This document shows positions 23,622 through 31,957 of a stretch of DNA of 64,000 nt, piece after piece. The position numbers and the translations under genes are program-made. The notes beneath the pieces were generated by a model. It worked only from the letters and a program-made list of their open reading frames with translations. It ran no database searches and was not told the origin of the DNA. The first letter of the stretch is position 1, and each line of letters starts with the position of its first letter. The stretch is from UBA7803 sp041395905 (lineage in GTDB: Bacteria; Pseudomonadota; Gammaproteobacteria; Pseudomonadales; Azotimanducaceae), in the NCBI GenBank assembly GCA_041395905.1, contig JAWKZP010000015.1, positions 1-64,000 on the forward strand. The letters run 5' to 3'.

Positions 23622-24152
23622 TCAGTCGTTGGCCAGCAGCAGCACCATGTGCGCTTCGTCGTGGTAGTCACCGTCGATCCGCAGGGCGCGTGGCTCCACG
23701 CCATAGACGCTGAAGCCGAGGCTGAGATACAGGTTCGTCGCAGCCTCGTTGCCGCGGGTGACGGACAGGTGGATCTGCTCGATGTCGGTAACCGTCCGGG
23801 CGTGCTCGATCAGCGTGCCGAGCAGCCGCCGCCCGAGACCAGCGCCGCGATGCGCAGGGTGCACGTACATGCCCCAGATGGTGGCCTTGTGCGCCTGCTT
23901 GCGGCCACCTTCGCGCATGAAACCGGCCATGCCGATGAGACCGCCGTCGGCGAACGCGCCCAGCAGGAAGTCGTCCGGCTGCTCGCGGATGCGGCTGGCA
24001 AACTCCTCGAGCGACATGGCCACGGCGTCATCGTAGTGGGAGCCGAACGCGGTCGGCGATTCCTTCAGCGCTAGCAGCCGCAGGTTTCGGAATGTCGTGG
24101 TGTCGGCCCGGGTGAGCGGGCGCAAACGGATGGTGTCGTCGTGTGCGCTCAT
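23622..24152 (-). CDS. GNAT family N-acetyltransferase
   Basis: A 176-residue RimI-like GNAT protein. Motif A is TIWGMYVHPAHRGAGLGRRLLGTLIEHA, about residues 92-119, with the R-x-x-G-x-G acetyl-CoA loop, and motif B is NEAATNLYLSLGFSVYGVEPRAL. The sequence SHYDDAVAMSLEEFASRI before the core is common in acetyltransferases of small molecules or protein N-termini. The acceptor is unknown. It starts at ATG 24152, 25 bp downstream of the DUF1272 gene, and is the second of four GNAT genes in a 7.5-kb stretch. Confidence 0.85.
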   Translation of the reverse strand: MSAHDDTIRLRPLTRADTTTFRNLRLLALKESPTAFGSHYDDAVAMSLEEFASRIREQPDDFLLGAFADGGLIGMAGFMREGGRKQAHKATIWGMYVHPAHRGAGLGRRLLGTLIEHARTVTDIEQIHLSVTRGNEAATNLYLSLGFSVYGVEPRALRIDGDYHDEAHMVLLLAND

Positions 24153-24177
24153 CGGCTTTCCTGTGTCAGGGTGTGCC

Positions 24178-24486
24178 TCAGCGTTGTGCCGCCGGCGTCG
24201 CGCCTACGCGTTCGAGCAGCGCCCGGTGACGTTCGCGGTCCACCGGCCGGTGCACAGGGTCGGTGCTGCCCGGAAATGTGCCGAGGCTGACACCCTTCAC
24301 CCACTCGCGGGCAGGCCGGATGGGACGCGGCACGAAGCCGCCTCCGCAGTTCGGACAGGCGCCCTGCAGCAGCGTCTCCACGCAGTCGCGACAGAACGTG
24401 CACTCGAACGAGCAGATCATCGCGTCCGTGGAGGCAGGCGGCAGCGGCCGCTCGCAATGTTCGCAGGTAGGGCGCAGTGCCAGCAT
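24178..24486 (-). CDS. DUF1272 family cysteine-rich protein
   Basis: A 102-residue protein whose first half is a DUF1272 zinc-binding module: CEHCERPLPP, ICSFECTFCRDC and GACPNCGGGFVPRP give eight cysteines arranged as four CxxC-type pairs, enough for two zinc ions. The second half is a charged tail without recognisable motifs (REWVKGVSLGTFPGSTDPVHRP). Most DUF1272 proteins are about 60-90 residues, so the tail is longer than usual. Function is unknown; nucleic-acid or protein binding is possible. Confidence 0.85.
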   Translation of the reverse strand: MLALRPTCEHCERPLPPASTDAMICSFECTFCRDCVETLLQGACPNCGGGFVPRPIRPAREWVKGVSLGTFPGSTDPVHRPVDRERHRALLERVGATPAAQR

Positions 24487-24560
24487 CGAGCTCTCCCTTT
24501 GGTTCTGGTGGGCGCGCTGAACCGGTCGTAAGCACGTCTGCCACCGTTGCCGGCGCCGGT

Positions 24561-24911
24561 TCAGAGGCTGATGCCGAACCGCGGCAGCAGCCAGATCATG
24601 AAAAAGTATGCCGCAACGGTTCCAGCGCAGGACACACCCAGGGACAGCCAGAACGGCAAACCCGACCCGAGCAGAACCGGCAGCAGCAGAAACAGCACCA
24701 GGGACGGCAGCACCAGCCAGAAGATGCCGCGCGCCAGCACCGCGACATTAACCGCGCTGCCGGTATCCAGGTACAGCCAGATGAAGGCCAGCAGCGACGT
24801 CACCGGCAGCGATGCGAGGATCGAAGCCCACAGCGGACTGCGCTTGGCGATCTCCGTGACGGCCACGACGAGCACGGCGGTGAGGGCGACTTTGATGACG
24901 TACTGGATCAT
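24561..24911 (-). CDS. DUF3147 family membrane protein
   Basis: A 116-residue integral membrane protein of the DUF3147 family, with four hydrophobic helices: VALTAVLVVAVTEIAKRS, LWASILASLPVTSLLAFIWLYL, IFWLVLPSLVLFLLLPVLLG and WLSLGVSCAGTVAAYFFMIW. The EIAKRSPLWASILASLPVTS block is the family signature. Its transport or other function is not known. It starts at ATG 24911. The 74 bp to the DUF1272 gene and 82 bp to the DUF6122 gene hold nothing I can identify. Confidence 0.85.
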   Translation of the reverse strand: MIQYVIKVALTAVLVVAVTEIAKRSPLWASILASLPVTSLLAFIWLYLDTGSAVNVAVLARGIFWLVLPSLVLFLLLPVLLGSGLPFWLSLGVSCAGTVAAYFFMIWLLPRFGISL

Positions 24912-24993
24912 GAGAGCGCTCGCCTTGCTGAATGTTGTGCCGCAGCCTGAGGCGCCGCGTCGACCGCCGCTGAGCCTGACCGTTGGTAGCTGA

Positions 24994-25311
24994 TCATGGG
25001 GCGTACCACAGCCCCGTGTTGACCCTGCAGTCCACGGCATCCAGGAGGATGTGGATCAGAAGTCCGATACCGAGCAGCCGGGTACGTGGGAAAGCACCCA
25101 GCAGCGCGTAGGCGGCGATGGGCAGAGCCGTGTGCAGTGGATGAAAACCGAGGCTGCAGCGCCCGGGGTCGTAAACCGGGTCTGCCAGCAGATGGTCGAC
25201 ATCGATCAGCAGCCCCGAAAGCAGAACCAGGGTAGCCTGCAGCCAGCGCGCCGGCCACAGCACCCCGGCGAGACCGGCTGGGATCAGCAGATGCAGAGCG
25301 GCGTGCAGCAT
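24994..25311 (-). CDS. DUF6122 family membrane protein (putative metal-binding)
   Basis: A 105-residue membrane protein with conserved polar residues embedded in hydrophobic helices: HLLIPAG near residue 7, LLIDVDHLLADPVYDPGRCSLGFHPLHT (about 35-62) and LLIHILLDAVDC. The DVDHLL and HPLH elements resemble the YdjM/DUF457 membrane-bound metal-dependent hydrolase group, and the length matches DUF6122. A metal site is likely (His/Asp cluster), but the reaction is unknown. It starts at ATG 25311, 16 bp downstream of the GNAT gene stop at 25328. Confidence 0.75.
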   Translation of the reverse strand: MLHAALHLLIPAGLAGVLWPARWLQATLVLLSGLLIDVDHLLADPVYDPGRCSLGFHPLHTALPIAAYALLGAFPRTRLLGIGLLIHILLDAVDCRVNTGLWYAP

Positions 25312-25327
25312 AGGGTTCCCGGCGCGC

Positions 25328-25774
25328 TCAACCGGGGGGCCGCAGCTCGTAGGTGGTGCTGTAGGCCTCGAAGCCCAGCGACTCCCAGAAGCGCCTGGCG
25401 CCCGGGTTGCTCCGCAGGGCCTCGAGCACGACCTTGTGGCCGGTGGGAAACACCTCTGTGTGCAGCAGCGTCCAGGCCGCATGGCCGAGACCTTCACCGC
25501 GACATTCGCGGGCGATGAAGAACTGACGCAGATAGACGCCGTTGGGGCCCTTCAGGTCCGGGTCCGTGGGCCGGAACAGGGCGTAGCCCACGCGCTGACC
25601 GGCACTCAGAAACACAACCACCCGGTAGTCGGCGGCGAGCCAGCGGCGCATTCTGGCTTCGATCTCGGCCAGCGGCATTGGCTCCGAGCCCTCGTCTTCC
25701 TGCAGATGCAGGTTCCATGGGACCAGCAGCTCGTAGTCGTCGGCGTCGGCGTCACGCCACTGCACAGGGGTCAT
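25328..25774 (-). CDS. GNAT family N-acetyltransferase
   Basis: A 148-residue GNAT protein. The acetyl-CoA motif is YLRQFFIARECRGEGLGHAAWTLL (about residues 80-103) and the following LRSNPGARRFWESLGFEAYSTTYEL is motif B. The N-terminal RWLAADYRVVVFLSAGQRVGYALFR gives the central strands. The acceptor is unknown. It starts at ATG 25774. The 148 bp between it and the upstream VOC gene on the same strand contain no gene or promoter that I can support. Confidence 0.85.
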   Translation of the reverse strand: MTPVQWRDADADDYELLVPWNLHLQEDEGSEPMPLAEIEARMRRWLAADYRVVVFLSAGQRVGYALFRPTDPDLKGPNGVYLRQFFIARECRGEGLGHAAWTLLHTEVFPTGHKVVLEALRSNPGARRFWESLGFEAYSTTYELRPPG

Positions 25775-25922
25775 GTCAGCGTCTCTCCAGCAGCAGCTGC
25801 TACGGAAGCGCTGCACGCATCGGGACGGTGCCCGAGAGCGCGCGAGCCGCGTGCGACCGCGCAGCAGATCAGGCCGCGATACTCGGCGATCGGTTCGCCG
25901 CAGGCAAGCGCGCGCAGATGCC

Positions 25923-26294
25923 TCATGCGCGCTCGGAGAAACAGAGAATGTAGCCGTCCGGATCTTCCACGTAGAAGTCCTTCGCGCCCCAGGGGTGTTC
26001 CTCGATAGCGGTGATGATCCGAGCGCCGCGTGTCTGCAGCTCCTCGTAGAGCGTGCGCAGATCGGTGACACCGATGAACGCGTCCAGATGCTGGTTGCTG
26101 CGGCGGTGCTCCCGGTGACCCGGCAGCGCAGCGGCGCATTTCAGATGAATCTCGGCCGCGCCGCGCGCGACGCTGGCATAGAAGCCCGCATAATCGATGC
26201 GCTGATCGAAACCAAGACGGTCGCGGTAGTAGCGCAATGCCGCGTCGAGGTCGGCGACGAGGAACTGCGGCGCCGCCCCGAGCAGCTCAACCAT
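25923..26294 (-). CDS. VOC family protein (bleomycin-resistance-like)
   Basis: A 123-residue VOC-fold protein of the bleomycin-resistance/glyoxalase superfamily. It shows two beta-alpha-beta-beta-beta modules: QFLVADLDAALRYYRDRLGFDQRIDYAGFYASV and DAFIGVTDLRTLYEELQTRGARIITAIEEHPWGAKDFYVEDPDGYILCFSE. The usual first-strand metal His is missing here (PQFLVADL), so it may be a binding protein rather than a metalloenzyme. It starts at ATG 26294. Neighbours give no hint of substrate. Confidence 0.8.
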   Translation of the reverse strand: MVELLGAAPQFLVADLDAALRYYRDRLGFDQRIDYAGFYASVARGAAEIHLKCAAALPGHREHRRSNQHLDAFIGVTDLRTLYEELQTRGARIITAIEEHPWGAKDFYVEDPDGYILCFSERA

Positions 26295-26321
26295 GACGCG
26301 GCCGCGCGCCGGCGCCAGCGA

Positions 26322-26624
26322 TCACTGCGCGCACCGGAACACCATGACCCGGGTCACGATGGAGCCTTCGGTGGACCAGTCGTGCGTGCCGACGTCCGCG
26401 CCTTCATTGGAGACGCGCGACTCTTCGACGAAGCCGCGCGCGCCGCAGGTGGAACGGGCGGCGTTCAGGCACCCGGACCAGTCGTGGTAGCCGCCCGAGC
26501 ATTCGATCCGGTAGGCGCCGTCGTCCAGCGCCTGCACCCGGGATCCCGAGGCGCATGCCGACAGCGTCAACAGGCCCAGCACCAGGACTGCGCGCCACCC
26601 GCAGGTGACGGACTTATGGCTCAT
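26322..26624 (-). CDS. Small hypothetical lipoprotein
   Basis: A 100-residue predicted lipoprotein. From ATG 26624 (MSHKSVTCGWR) a hydrophobic segment LVLGLLTLSAC leads to a good lipobox (LSAC, Cys about residue 23). The mature part has four cysteines (IECSG, SGCLN, STCGA, FRCAQ), which could form two disulphides in the periplasm. The sequence GYHDWSGCLNAARSTCGARGF is reminiscent of small secreted proteins of unknown function. The longer open frame upstream is ignored because it would bury the signal sequence. Confidence 0.7.
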   Translation of the reverse strand: MSHKSVTCGWRAVLVLGLLTLSACASGSRVQALDDGAYRIECSGGYHDWSGCLNAARSTCGARGFVEESRVSNEGADVGTHDWSTEGSIVTRVMVFRCAQ

Positions 26625-26695
26625 GGGCGATCTCCAGAATGGTTGAACGACGGAGTCTCCGGTGCCGTTGCCGTCAGCAGGGTGCTGCATGCCCG

Positions 26696-27175
26696 TCAAC
26701 CCGGCTGCCCCGGTGGGTGCGCGCCAGGACGCCAGCGGTACTCGACGTCGGGCGCGGACTCCGGCGGTGGGCTCACGCCAAAGCGGACCGCTACGAAACC
26801 ATGCTGCTCGTAGAGCGCGCGGGCGCGGGTGTTCTGCTGGTGGGTGTGCAGCTCGAGTCCCTGCGGGCGCAGCGCCGTGGCGTGTCGCAGCAGCAGCGTG
26901 CCGACGCCTGTTCCCTGGGCCGGAGGGTCCACATACAGGCGATCGACGCAGGATCCCTGCAGCGCGAGATAGCCGACGATCGAGCGGTCACGCTGCGCGA
27001 CCCAGAGCTCGCAGGTCGGCAGGATGACGCTGTGGAGGACCCGGGCTGCTTCCTGCGCGGTAAACGCCTGCCAGGTGGGCAGGTACGGGTACGCGTCCAG
27101 GCCGCTGCGGTGCCACAGCGACGCCACTGCCGCCTCGTCATCGCCCTGGAAGGGGCGCAGGCTTGCGGGCGCCAT
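26696..27175 (-). CDS. GNAT family N-acetyltransferase
   Basis: A 159-residue GNAT protein, fourth in this region. Motif A is VDRLYVDPPAQGTGVGTLLLRHATAL (about residues 76-101), with Q-G-T-G-V-G in the acetyl-CoA loop, and motif B is HQQNTRARALYEQHGFVAVRFG, typical of acetyltransferases acting on small amines or peptides. The start is ATG 27175 (MAPASLRPFQGDDEAAVASLWH). It is 19 bp downstream of the DUF3012 lipoprotein gene on the same strand. Confidence 0.85.
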   Translation of the reverse strand: MAPASLRPFQGDDEAAVASLWHRSGLDAYPYLPTWQAFTAQEAARVLHSVILPTCELWVAQRDRSIVGYLALQGSCVDRLYVDPPAQGTGVGTLLLRHATALRPQGLELHTHQQNTRARALYEQHGFVAVRFGVSPPPESAPDVEYRWRPGAHPPGQPG

Positions 27176-27194
27176 CGGTTCCACAGTGGCGACG

Positions 27195-27386
27195 CTACCG
27201 CTGGGGCTCGTCGCGCAGGCCGAGGATGCAGGATTTCGCGTACTCGCCCGCTTCGTTGGCTGTCCAGTCACCCTTGGGCTTGTCCTCCATCTTTTCGCAC
27301 CAGCGCGGGGAGCCTACCTCCGGCGCGCAGCCGGACAATGTCAGACTCAACGCGATGGTGGCGGCGAGCAGAGCAGCGTGTTTCAT
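27195..27386 (-). CDS. DUF3012 family small lipoprotein
   Basis: A 63-residue lipoprotein. The signal sequence MKHAALLAATIALSLTLSGC ends in a good lipobox (LSGC, Cys20), and the short mature part, APEVGSPRWCEKMEDKPKGD followed by WTANEAGEYAKSC, is the DUF3012 signature with two cysteines. Members are tiny outer- or inner-membrane lipoproteins of unknown role found mainly in gammaproteobacteria. The ribosome site is an AGGAGA stretch 6 bases before the ATG. Lgt, encoded at 8.8 kb, would modify it. Confidence 0.85.
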   Translation of the reverse strand: MKHAALLAATIALSLTLSGCAPEVGSPRWCEKMEDKPKGDWTANEAGEYAKSCILGLRDEPQR

Positions 27387-27510
27387 GAGTTCTCCTGCGG
27401 AGTGGTGTTTGGCAGTTCGTCGCCCGTGCGGGGCCCGATGGCTCAGACCGCGAATGTACCCCGAGCGGTCGCCGCCAGGCCATCGCTGGGAGAGTCGCGC
27501 AGCCCGCCGG

Positions 27511-27828
27511 TCACTCGATCAGAAGCGAACCGGTGAGCCCGAGCACCGTGCCCAGGCCGGCACCGTAGAGCACCGTGGTCACCACCGCCTGACGGTCGCC
27601 GCGTCCGTACAGAAACAGCAGGGGAATCATGCCCGACACCCCGAACAGCAGGCCGGTCAAGAGCGGCGGCAGGCTCCACTCGACGAACGGAATTGCCAGG
27701 CCGAGCAGCAGCCACTGGGCAAAGGTGGCGGCCATCGTCGGCAGAGCCGCCCGGCGCAGGGTCAGCGGCACCAGCGCGACGGCGCCGGCGGCGGCGCCGA
27801 GACACAGGGCCGTGAGGTACTCGTTCAT
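27511..27828 (-). CDS. Hypothetical membrane protein
   Basis: A 105-residue protein made of about four hydrophobic helices: ALCLGAAAGAVALVPLTL, AQWLLLGLAIPFVEWSL, LLTGLLFGVSGMIPLLFLY and VVTTVLYGAGLGTVLGLTG. The Gly-rich helix pattern suggests a small packed membrane protein or an oligomeric channel, but no family was recognised. It starts at ATG 27828 (MNEYLTALCLG); the longer open frame upstream covers the region before the GGDEF gene stop and is not convincing. The 124 bp between its stop side and the DUF3012 gene hold nothing identifiable. Confidence 0.65.
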   Translation of the reverse strand: MNEYLTALCLGAAAGAVALVPLTLRRAALPTMAATFAQWLLLGLAIPFVEWSLPPLLTGLLFGVSGMIPLLFLYGRGDRQAVVTTVLYGAGLGTVLGLTGSLLIE

Positions 27829-27905
27829 GGGCGGCACCCTAGCACGGTGCGCCCGCTCTGCCGATCGTGGGCGCGGCTTGGCAACCTGGCAGCGGTACGC
27901 GGGAT

Positions 27906-28721
27906 TCAGGGATTGCGCGGCTGGGAGTCGTCGCTCTGCGAACGCGGCGGCACCTGGCGCTGCAGGATCGGCAGCGGGGTGGCTCCCGCCTTCGCCTCCA
28001 CGAAGCAGCGATCGCGGCCGGCGCGCTTGCACTCGTAGAGCAGGTGGTCGGCCCGGGACAGCAGCTTTCCGAGCGGCGTCTCGCTGGTCTCGCAGGTCAC
28101 GCCGCCGATGCTCACGGTGATCTGGACCGGGCCGGTATCGCCCTTCAGCACGTGCTCACGCACGGCGCCGCGCACGCGCTCGGCCACTGCCAGCGCCCCT
28201 TCACGGGCCGTATGCGGCAGCAGCAGAACGAACTCTTCGCCGCCGAAGCGGGCAATGCTGTCCGTTTCCCGCAGCGCGCCGCGCATGACTTCAGTCATCT
28301 CCACCAGCACGCGATCACCCATGGCGTGACCGTGCTCGTCGTTGACGCGCTTGAAGGAATCGAAATCCAGCAGCAGCAGGCTCGTGGGGTAGCAGTAGCG
28401 CCGGGCCAGTGCCAGCTGCTGCTCGGCATGCTCCATGAAGCGGCGCCGGTTGTGGGCACCGGTGAGCGGATCGGTCTCGGACAGCACGCGCAGCTTGTCG
28501 TTGGCTTCACGCAGCCGGTACAGGGTGGCGATGTGGAAGTAGCTGCCCAGCGGCGCTACCAGTGCCGGTACCAGCACGGCGATGAGCACCGCCATGGGCG
28601 CGGCCGCGAGGCTGCCGGTCAGGTAGTAGATGACGCTCAGGGTGATGGCCACCGAGGCGACGATGGATGCCAGGGTCGCTGCGGCGACCCGCATCAGAAT
28701 TGGCCAGGTATGGGCGTCCAT
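27906..28721 (-). CDS. Diguanylate cyclase (GGDEF domain), membrane-anchored
   Basis: A 271-residue protein that makes c-di-GMP from two GTP. Two N-terminal transmembrane helices (about 11-65) are followed by a GGDEF domain: DPLTGAHNRRRFMEHAEQQL, LLLLDFDSFKRVNDEHGHAMGDRVL and the active-site RFGGEEFVLLLP near residue 160. GGEEF is an accepted active variant. An RxxD inhibitory site is not evident at the usual position before GGEEF. The C-terminal 25 residues are a low-complexity Pro/Ser/Arg tail. It is a plausible source of c-di-GMP for the Pga synthase encoded 6 kb away (inference). Confidence 0.92.
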   Translation of the reverse strand: MDAHTWPILMRVAAATLASIVASVAITLSVIYYLTGSLAAAPMAVLIAVLVPALVAPLGSYFHIATLYRLREANDKLRVLSETDPLTGAHNRRRFMEHAEQQLALARRYCYPTSLLLLDFDSFKRVNDEHGHAMGDRVLVEMTEVMRGALRETDSIARFGGEEFVLLLPHTAREGALAVAERVRGAVREHVLKGDTGPVQITVSIGGVTCETSETPLGKLLSRADHLLYECKRAGRDRCFVEAKAGATPLPILQRQVPPRSQSDDSQPRNP

Positions 28722-28793
28722 GAAATGCTCAGAGGCGCTGCCGACGCGTTTCGATCTCTTGAGTTTAGGACGCTCTCAGCCCGGCGTGCCAGA

Positions 28794-30470
28794 TCAGCCC
28801 AGATTCTTGTCGGTCACCGCGCCTTCGCTGGCCGATGTCACCAGCCGCGCGTACTTGGCCAGTATGCCCCGGGTGGCGTAGGGCGGTGGTGCTGTCCAGC
28901 GCGCCCGGCGGGCGGCCAGCTCGGCATCGCTGACCGCCACGTTGATCTCGCGCTGCTCGGCGTCCACGGTGATCTCATCGCCGTCTTCCAGCAGCGCGAT
29001 GGGGCCGCCTTCGTAGGCCTCCGGCGTGATGTGCCCGATCACGAAGCCATGGGACCCACCGGAGAAGCGGCCGTCGGTGATCAGCGCCACGTCCTGGGAC
29101 AGCCCGCGGCCGTTGATGGCGCTGGTGGGCGAGAGCATCTCGCGCATACCCGGTCCGCCCTTGGGACCTTCGTAGCGCACGACGACGACGTCACCCTTGC
29201 TGATGGCGCCGTCGAGAATGGCCTGCATGGCGGCCTCCTCGCCGTGGAAGCAGCGCGCCGTGCCGGTAAAGCGCAGTCCTTCGTGGCCGGTGATCTTGGC
29301 CACCGCGCCTTGCGGAGCCAGGTTGCCGTACAGAACCACCAGATGCGAATCCTTCTTGATGGGGTTGCTGAACGGCCGGATGATCTTCTGGCCCTCCGGA
29401 TAGGGCGCGACCTCGGCCAGGTTTTCGGCGAGCGTGCGGCCGGTCACGGTCATGCAGCCGCCGTGCAACAACCCTTCGGCCAGCAGCATCTTCATGAGCG
29501 GCTGGATGCCCCCGATCTCGATCAGCTCGCTCATGCTGTACTCCCCTGCCGGGCGCATGTCGGCCAGCACCGGCACGCGCTGGCCGACACGGGTGAAGTC
29601 GTCGATGCTGAGCGGCACCCCGGCGGCATGGGCGATCGCCAGCAGGTGCAGCACCGCATTGGTCGAACCCTCCAGCGCGATGACGGTGGTGATGGCGTTC
29701 TCGAACGCTTCGATGCAGAGAATGTCGCTGGGCCGGATACCCCGATCGATCAGCTGGTAGACGGCTGCGCCGGCGTTGTAGCTGTCGGTGCGCTTCTGCT
29801 GCGACACCGCGTTCTGCGCGGAGCTGTTGGGCAGCGACAGGCCGAGCGCCTCGATGGCGCTGGCCATGGTGTTGGCCGTGTACATGCCGCCGCAGGATCC
29901 GGGCCCGGGTATGGCCGTGGCTTCCACCTCCTTGAGCTCGATGTCGGACAGCTTGCCGGCGGCGTGGGCGCCGACGGCTTCGAACACCGACACGATGTCG
30001 CGGCGGCTCTTGCCGGGCAGGATGGTGCCGCCGTACACGAACACGCTCGGCCGGTCGAGGCGGGCCATGGCCATGGCGCAGGCAGGCATGTTCTTGTCGC
30101 AGCCGCCGATGGCCACGAAGCCGTCGAAGCCCTCCGCGGCCACCACGGTTTCGATGGAATCCGCAATCACCTCGCGTGAGACCAGCGAGTAGCGCATGCC
30201 GGGCGTGCCCATGGAGATGCCGTCGGAGACGGTGATGGTGTTGAACACCACGCTCTTGCCGCCCGCCTCGTCGGCGCCCATGGCGGCGGCGTCGGCGAGC
30301 TCGTTGATGTGCATGTTGCAGGGCGTGACCATGCTCCATGTGGATGCGATGCCGATCTGCGGCTTGCTGAAGTCCTGCTCTTTGAATCCGGTGGCGTAGA
30401 GCATGGCGCGGCTCGGTGCCTGAGCCACGCCGTCCACAACCTGAGATGAGTAGCGCCGCTTGTCAGTCAT
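28794..30470 (-). CDS. ilvD: Dihydroxy-acid dehydratase
   Basis: Iron-sulphur enzyme of branched-chain amino-acid synthesis; it dehydrates 2,3-dihydroxy-isovalerate and -methylvalerate. The 558-residue length is that of the shorter IlvD class (about 560 rather than 616), which usually carries a [2Fe-2S] cluster. The cluster cysteines are in TPCNMH (about C51), IGGCDKNMPACAMA (about C123) and GPGSCGGMYTANTM (about C196). KGGPGMREMLSPTSAI and GRFSGGSHGFVIGHI are the C-terminal signatures. Its first 8 bp overlap the end of argA, so argA-ilvD is an operon. Confidence 0.95.
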   Translation of the reverse strand: MTDKRRYSSQVVDGVAQAPSRAMLYATGFKEQDFSKPQIGIASTWSMVTPCNMHINELADAAAMGADEAGGKSVVFNTITVSDGISMGTPGMRYSLVSREVIADSIETVVAAEGFDGFVAIGGCDKNMPACAMAMARLDRPSVFVYGGTILPGKSRRDIVSVFEAVGAHAAGKLSDIELKEVEATAIPGPGSCGGMYTANTMASAIEALGLSLPNSSAQNAVSQQKRTDSYNAGAAVYQLIDRGIRPSDILCIEAFENAITTVIALEGSTNAVLHLLAIAHAAGVPLSIDDFTRVGQRVPVLADMRPAGEYSMSELIEIGGIQPLMKMLLAEGLLHGGCMTVTGRTLAENLAEVAPYPEGQKIIRPFSNPIKKDSHLVVLYGNLAPQGAVAKITGHEGLRFTGTARCFHGEEAAMQAILDGAISKGDVVVVRYEGPKGGPGMREMLSPTSAINGRGLSQDVALITDGRFSGGSHGFVIGHITPEAYEGGPIALLEDGDEITVDAEQREINVAVSDAELAARRARWTAPPPYATRGILAKYARLVTSASEGAVTDKNLG

Positions 30471-31770
30471 CGTCGTGTCCTAGCTGTTTGATCATCACTT
30501 TGGAGTTGCGCTGGTAGTTGTACAGCTCCCGCTTCGGCGCCGGCAGATCCGCCGGATCGGAGTCTTCGAAGCCGTGCTCGAGAAACCAGTCGCGGGCCTG
30601 GGTCGTGAGCAGAAACAGGCTCGCCACCCCCAGCTCCCGGGCGCGCTGCTCGGCGCCGGCGAGCAGGCGGGCACCGATGCCCGGCTGAACGCTGTTGCGA
30701 AAGCTCGGATGCACGGCGACGCAGGCGAGCTCGGCACTGTGCTCCACCGGGTACACGGCGCAGCAGCCGACCACGATGCCGTCCAGCTCCGCCACCAGGA
30801 AGTTGCCGAGCTCCTGCTCCAGGCGGTCACGATCTCGGCGGACCAGCACGCCGGCCTCTTCCAGCGGGCGGATGATCTCGACGATTCCGGCGACGTCCTC
30901 GGCACGCGCGGCGCGCACCACGTTGTGCGGTTGCTCGCTGATCTGCGTGCCGTGGCCTGCAGCCGTGAACAGCTCCATGAGCAGCGCGCCGTCCTCCTCG
31001 AAGCTCACCAGGTGACAGCGGTCGATGCCGCCGCGACTGGCGCGCAGCATCGCACGCAGGGTTTCGGCGTTGCCGGTATCGGGAGAGTCGAGCAGCGAAT
31101 CCAGCTCGGCCGCGGTGAGGTTGGCGCGGTTGCGGCCCTCGGCATCGCGCACGTAGCCGTGGGGGTCGAACATGATCAGCTTGTCGGCCTTGAGCGCCAG
31201 GGCCACCTCGGCGGCGAGCTCGTCCGAGGCAAGGTTGAAGGCCTGACCGGACGGCGAGTAGCCGATGGGCGAGAGCAGGACCAGAGCGCGTGACTCCAGG
31301 GCTGCCCGGATGCGGCCGCTGTGCACGCCCCGCACCTGGCCTGTGTAAAGGTGATCGACCCCGTCGAGCACGCCGATCGGCCGCGCCGTGACGAAGTTGC
31401 CGGTCACGGTGGCGATATCGGCGTTGTGCAGGGGGCTGGTGGGCAAACCGGTAGAGAACAGCGCCTCGAGGCTGGCTCGCAGCTGGCCGTAGATCCCCAG
31501 CACCTTGGTGAGGCTGTCCTGGTCCGTGACCCGGCGGTTGCCGTGATAGCGGCATTCCGGCAGCGCAGCGTCGATCTGCGCGCGCGCGCCGTGAACCAGC
31601 ACGACGCGCGCGCCAAGCACGTGCAGCAGCGCCAGGTCGTGCACGATGCCCGGCAGGTTCGGGTGCGCCAGCGCGTCGCCGCCGAGCCACACGACGAACG
31701 TCCGGCCACGGTGCGCGCTGATGTATGGCGTCGAAGCCCGGAACCATCGGGCGTAGCCGCGGGTGTCCAC
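30463..31770 (-). CDS. argA: N-acetylglutamate synthase (amino-acid N-acetyltransferase)
   Basis: First step of arginine synthesis: transfers acetyl from acetyl-CoA to glutamate. The 435-residue product has the classical two-domain form, an amino-acid-kinase-like regulatory domain (FVVWLGGDALAHPNLPGIVHDLALLH, about 25-50; LLSPIGYSPSGQAFNLASDELA) and a C-terminal GNAT domain (ELACVAVHPSFRNSVQPGIGARLLAGAE, LFLLTTQARDWFLEHGFE). It starts at GTG 31770 with GAGGAA about 10 bases before it. ilvD follows with an 8-bp overlap. No ARG box was recognised in the upstream gap. Confidence 0.92.
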   Translation of the reverse strand: MDTRGYARWFRASTPYISAHRGRTFVVWLGGDALAHPNLPGIVHDLALLHVLGARVVLVHGARAQIDAALPECRYHGNRRVTDQDSLTKVLGIYGQLRASLEALFSTGLPTSPLHNADIATVTGNFVTARPIGVLDGVDHLYTGQVRGVHSGRIRAALESRALVLLSPIGYSPSGQAFNLASDELAAEVALALKADKLIMFDPHGYVRDAEGRNRANLTAAELDSLLDSPDTGNAETLRAMLRASRGGIDRCHLVSFEEDGALLMELFTAAGHGTQISEQPHNVVRAARAEDVAGIVEIIRPLEEAGVLVRRDRDRLEQELGNFLVAELDGIVVGCCAVYPVEHSAELACVAVHPSFRNSVQPGIGARLLAGAEQRARELGVASLFLLTTQARDWFLEHGFEDSDPADLPAPKRELYNYQRNSKVMIKQLGHDDD

Positions 31771-31957
31771 GAAGGAGTTTCCTCACCATGCCTGAGCCCG
31801 GCGACCATCGCCGGCGGCGCCCGATTCTACACCAGCGCTCCGGCCGCGGGACCGCAGGGCGACGCTGAGAAGTCCGTCATAGTTCCGGGGTGTGCCCGGT
31901 TGCAAATCGCGTGCGCTTGCCGTTAACTGCCAAAACTTGGCTAAATCAGGGACTTAG

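Noticed and set aside
28785..28791. TGGCACG on the minus strand upstream of the GGDEF gene, like a sigma54 -24 element
   Set aside because: The GC pair required for the -12 element is two bases off the needed spacing, so it does not fit a sigma54 promoter.
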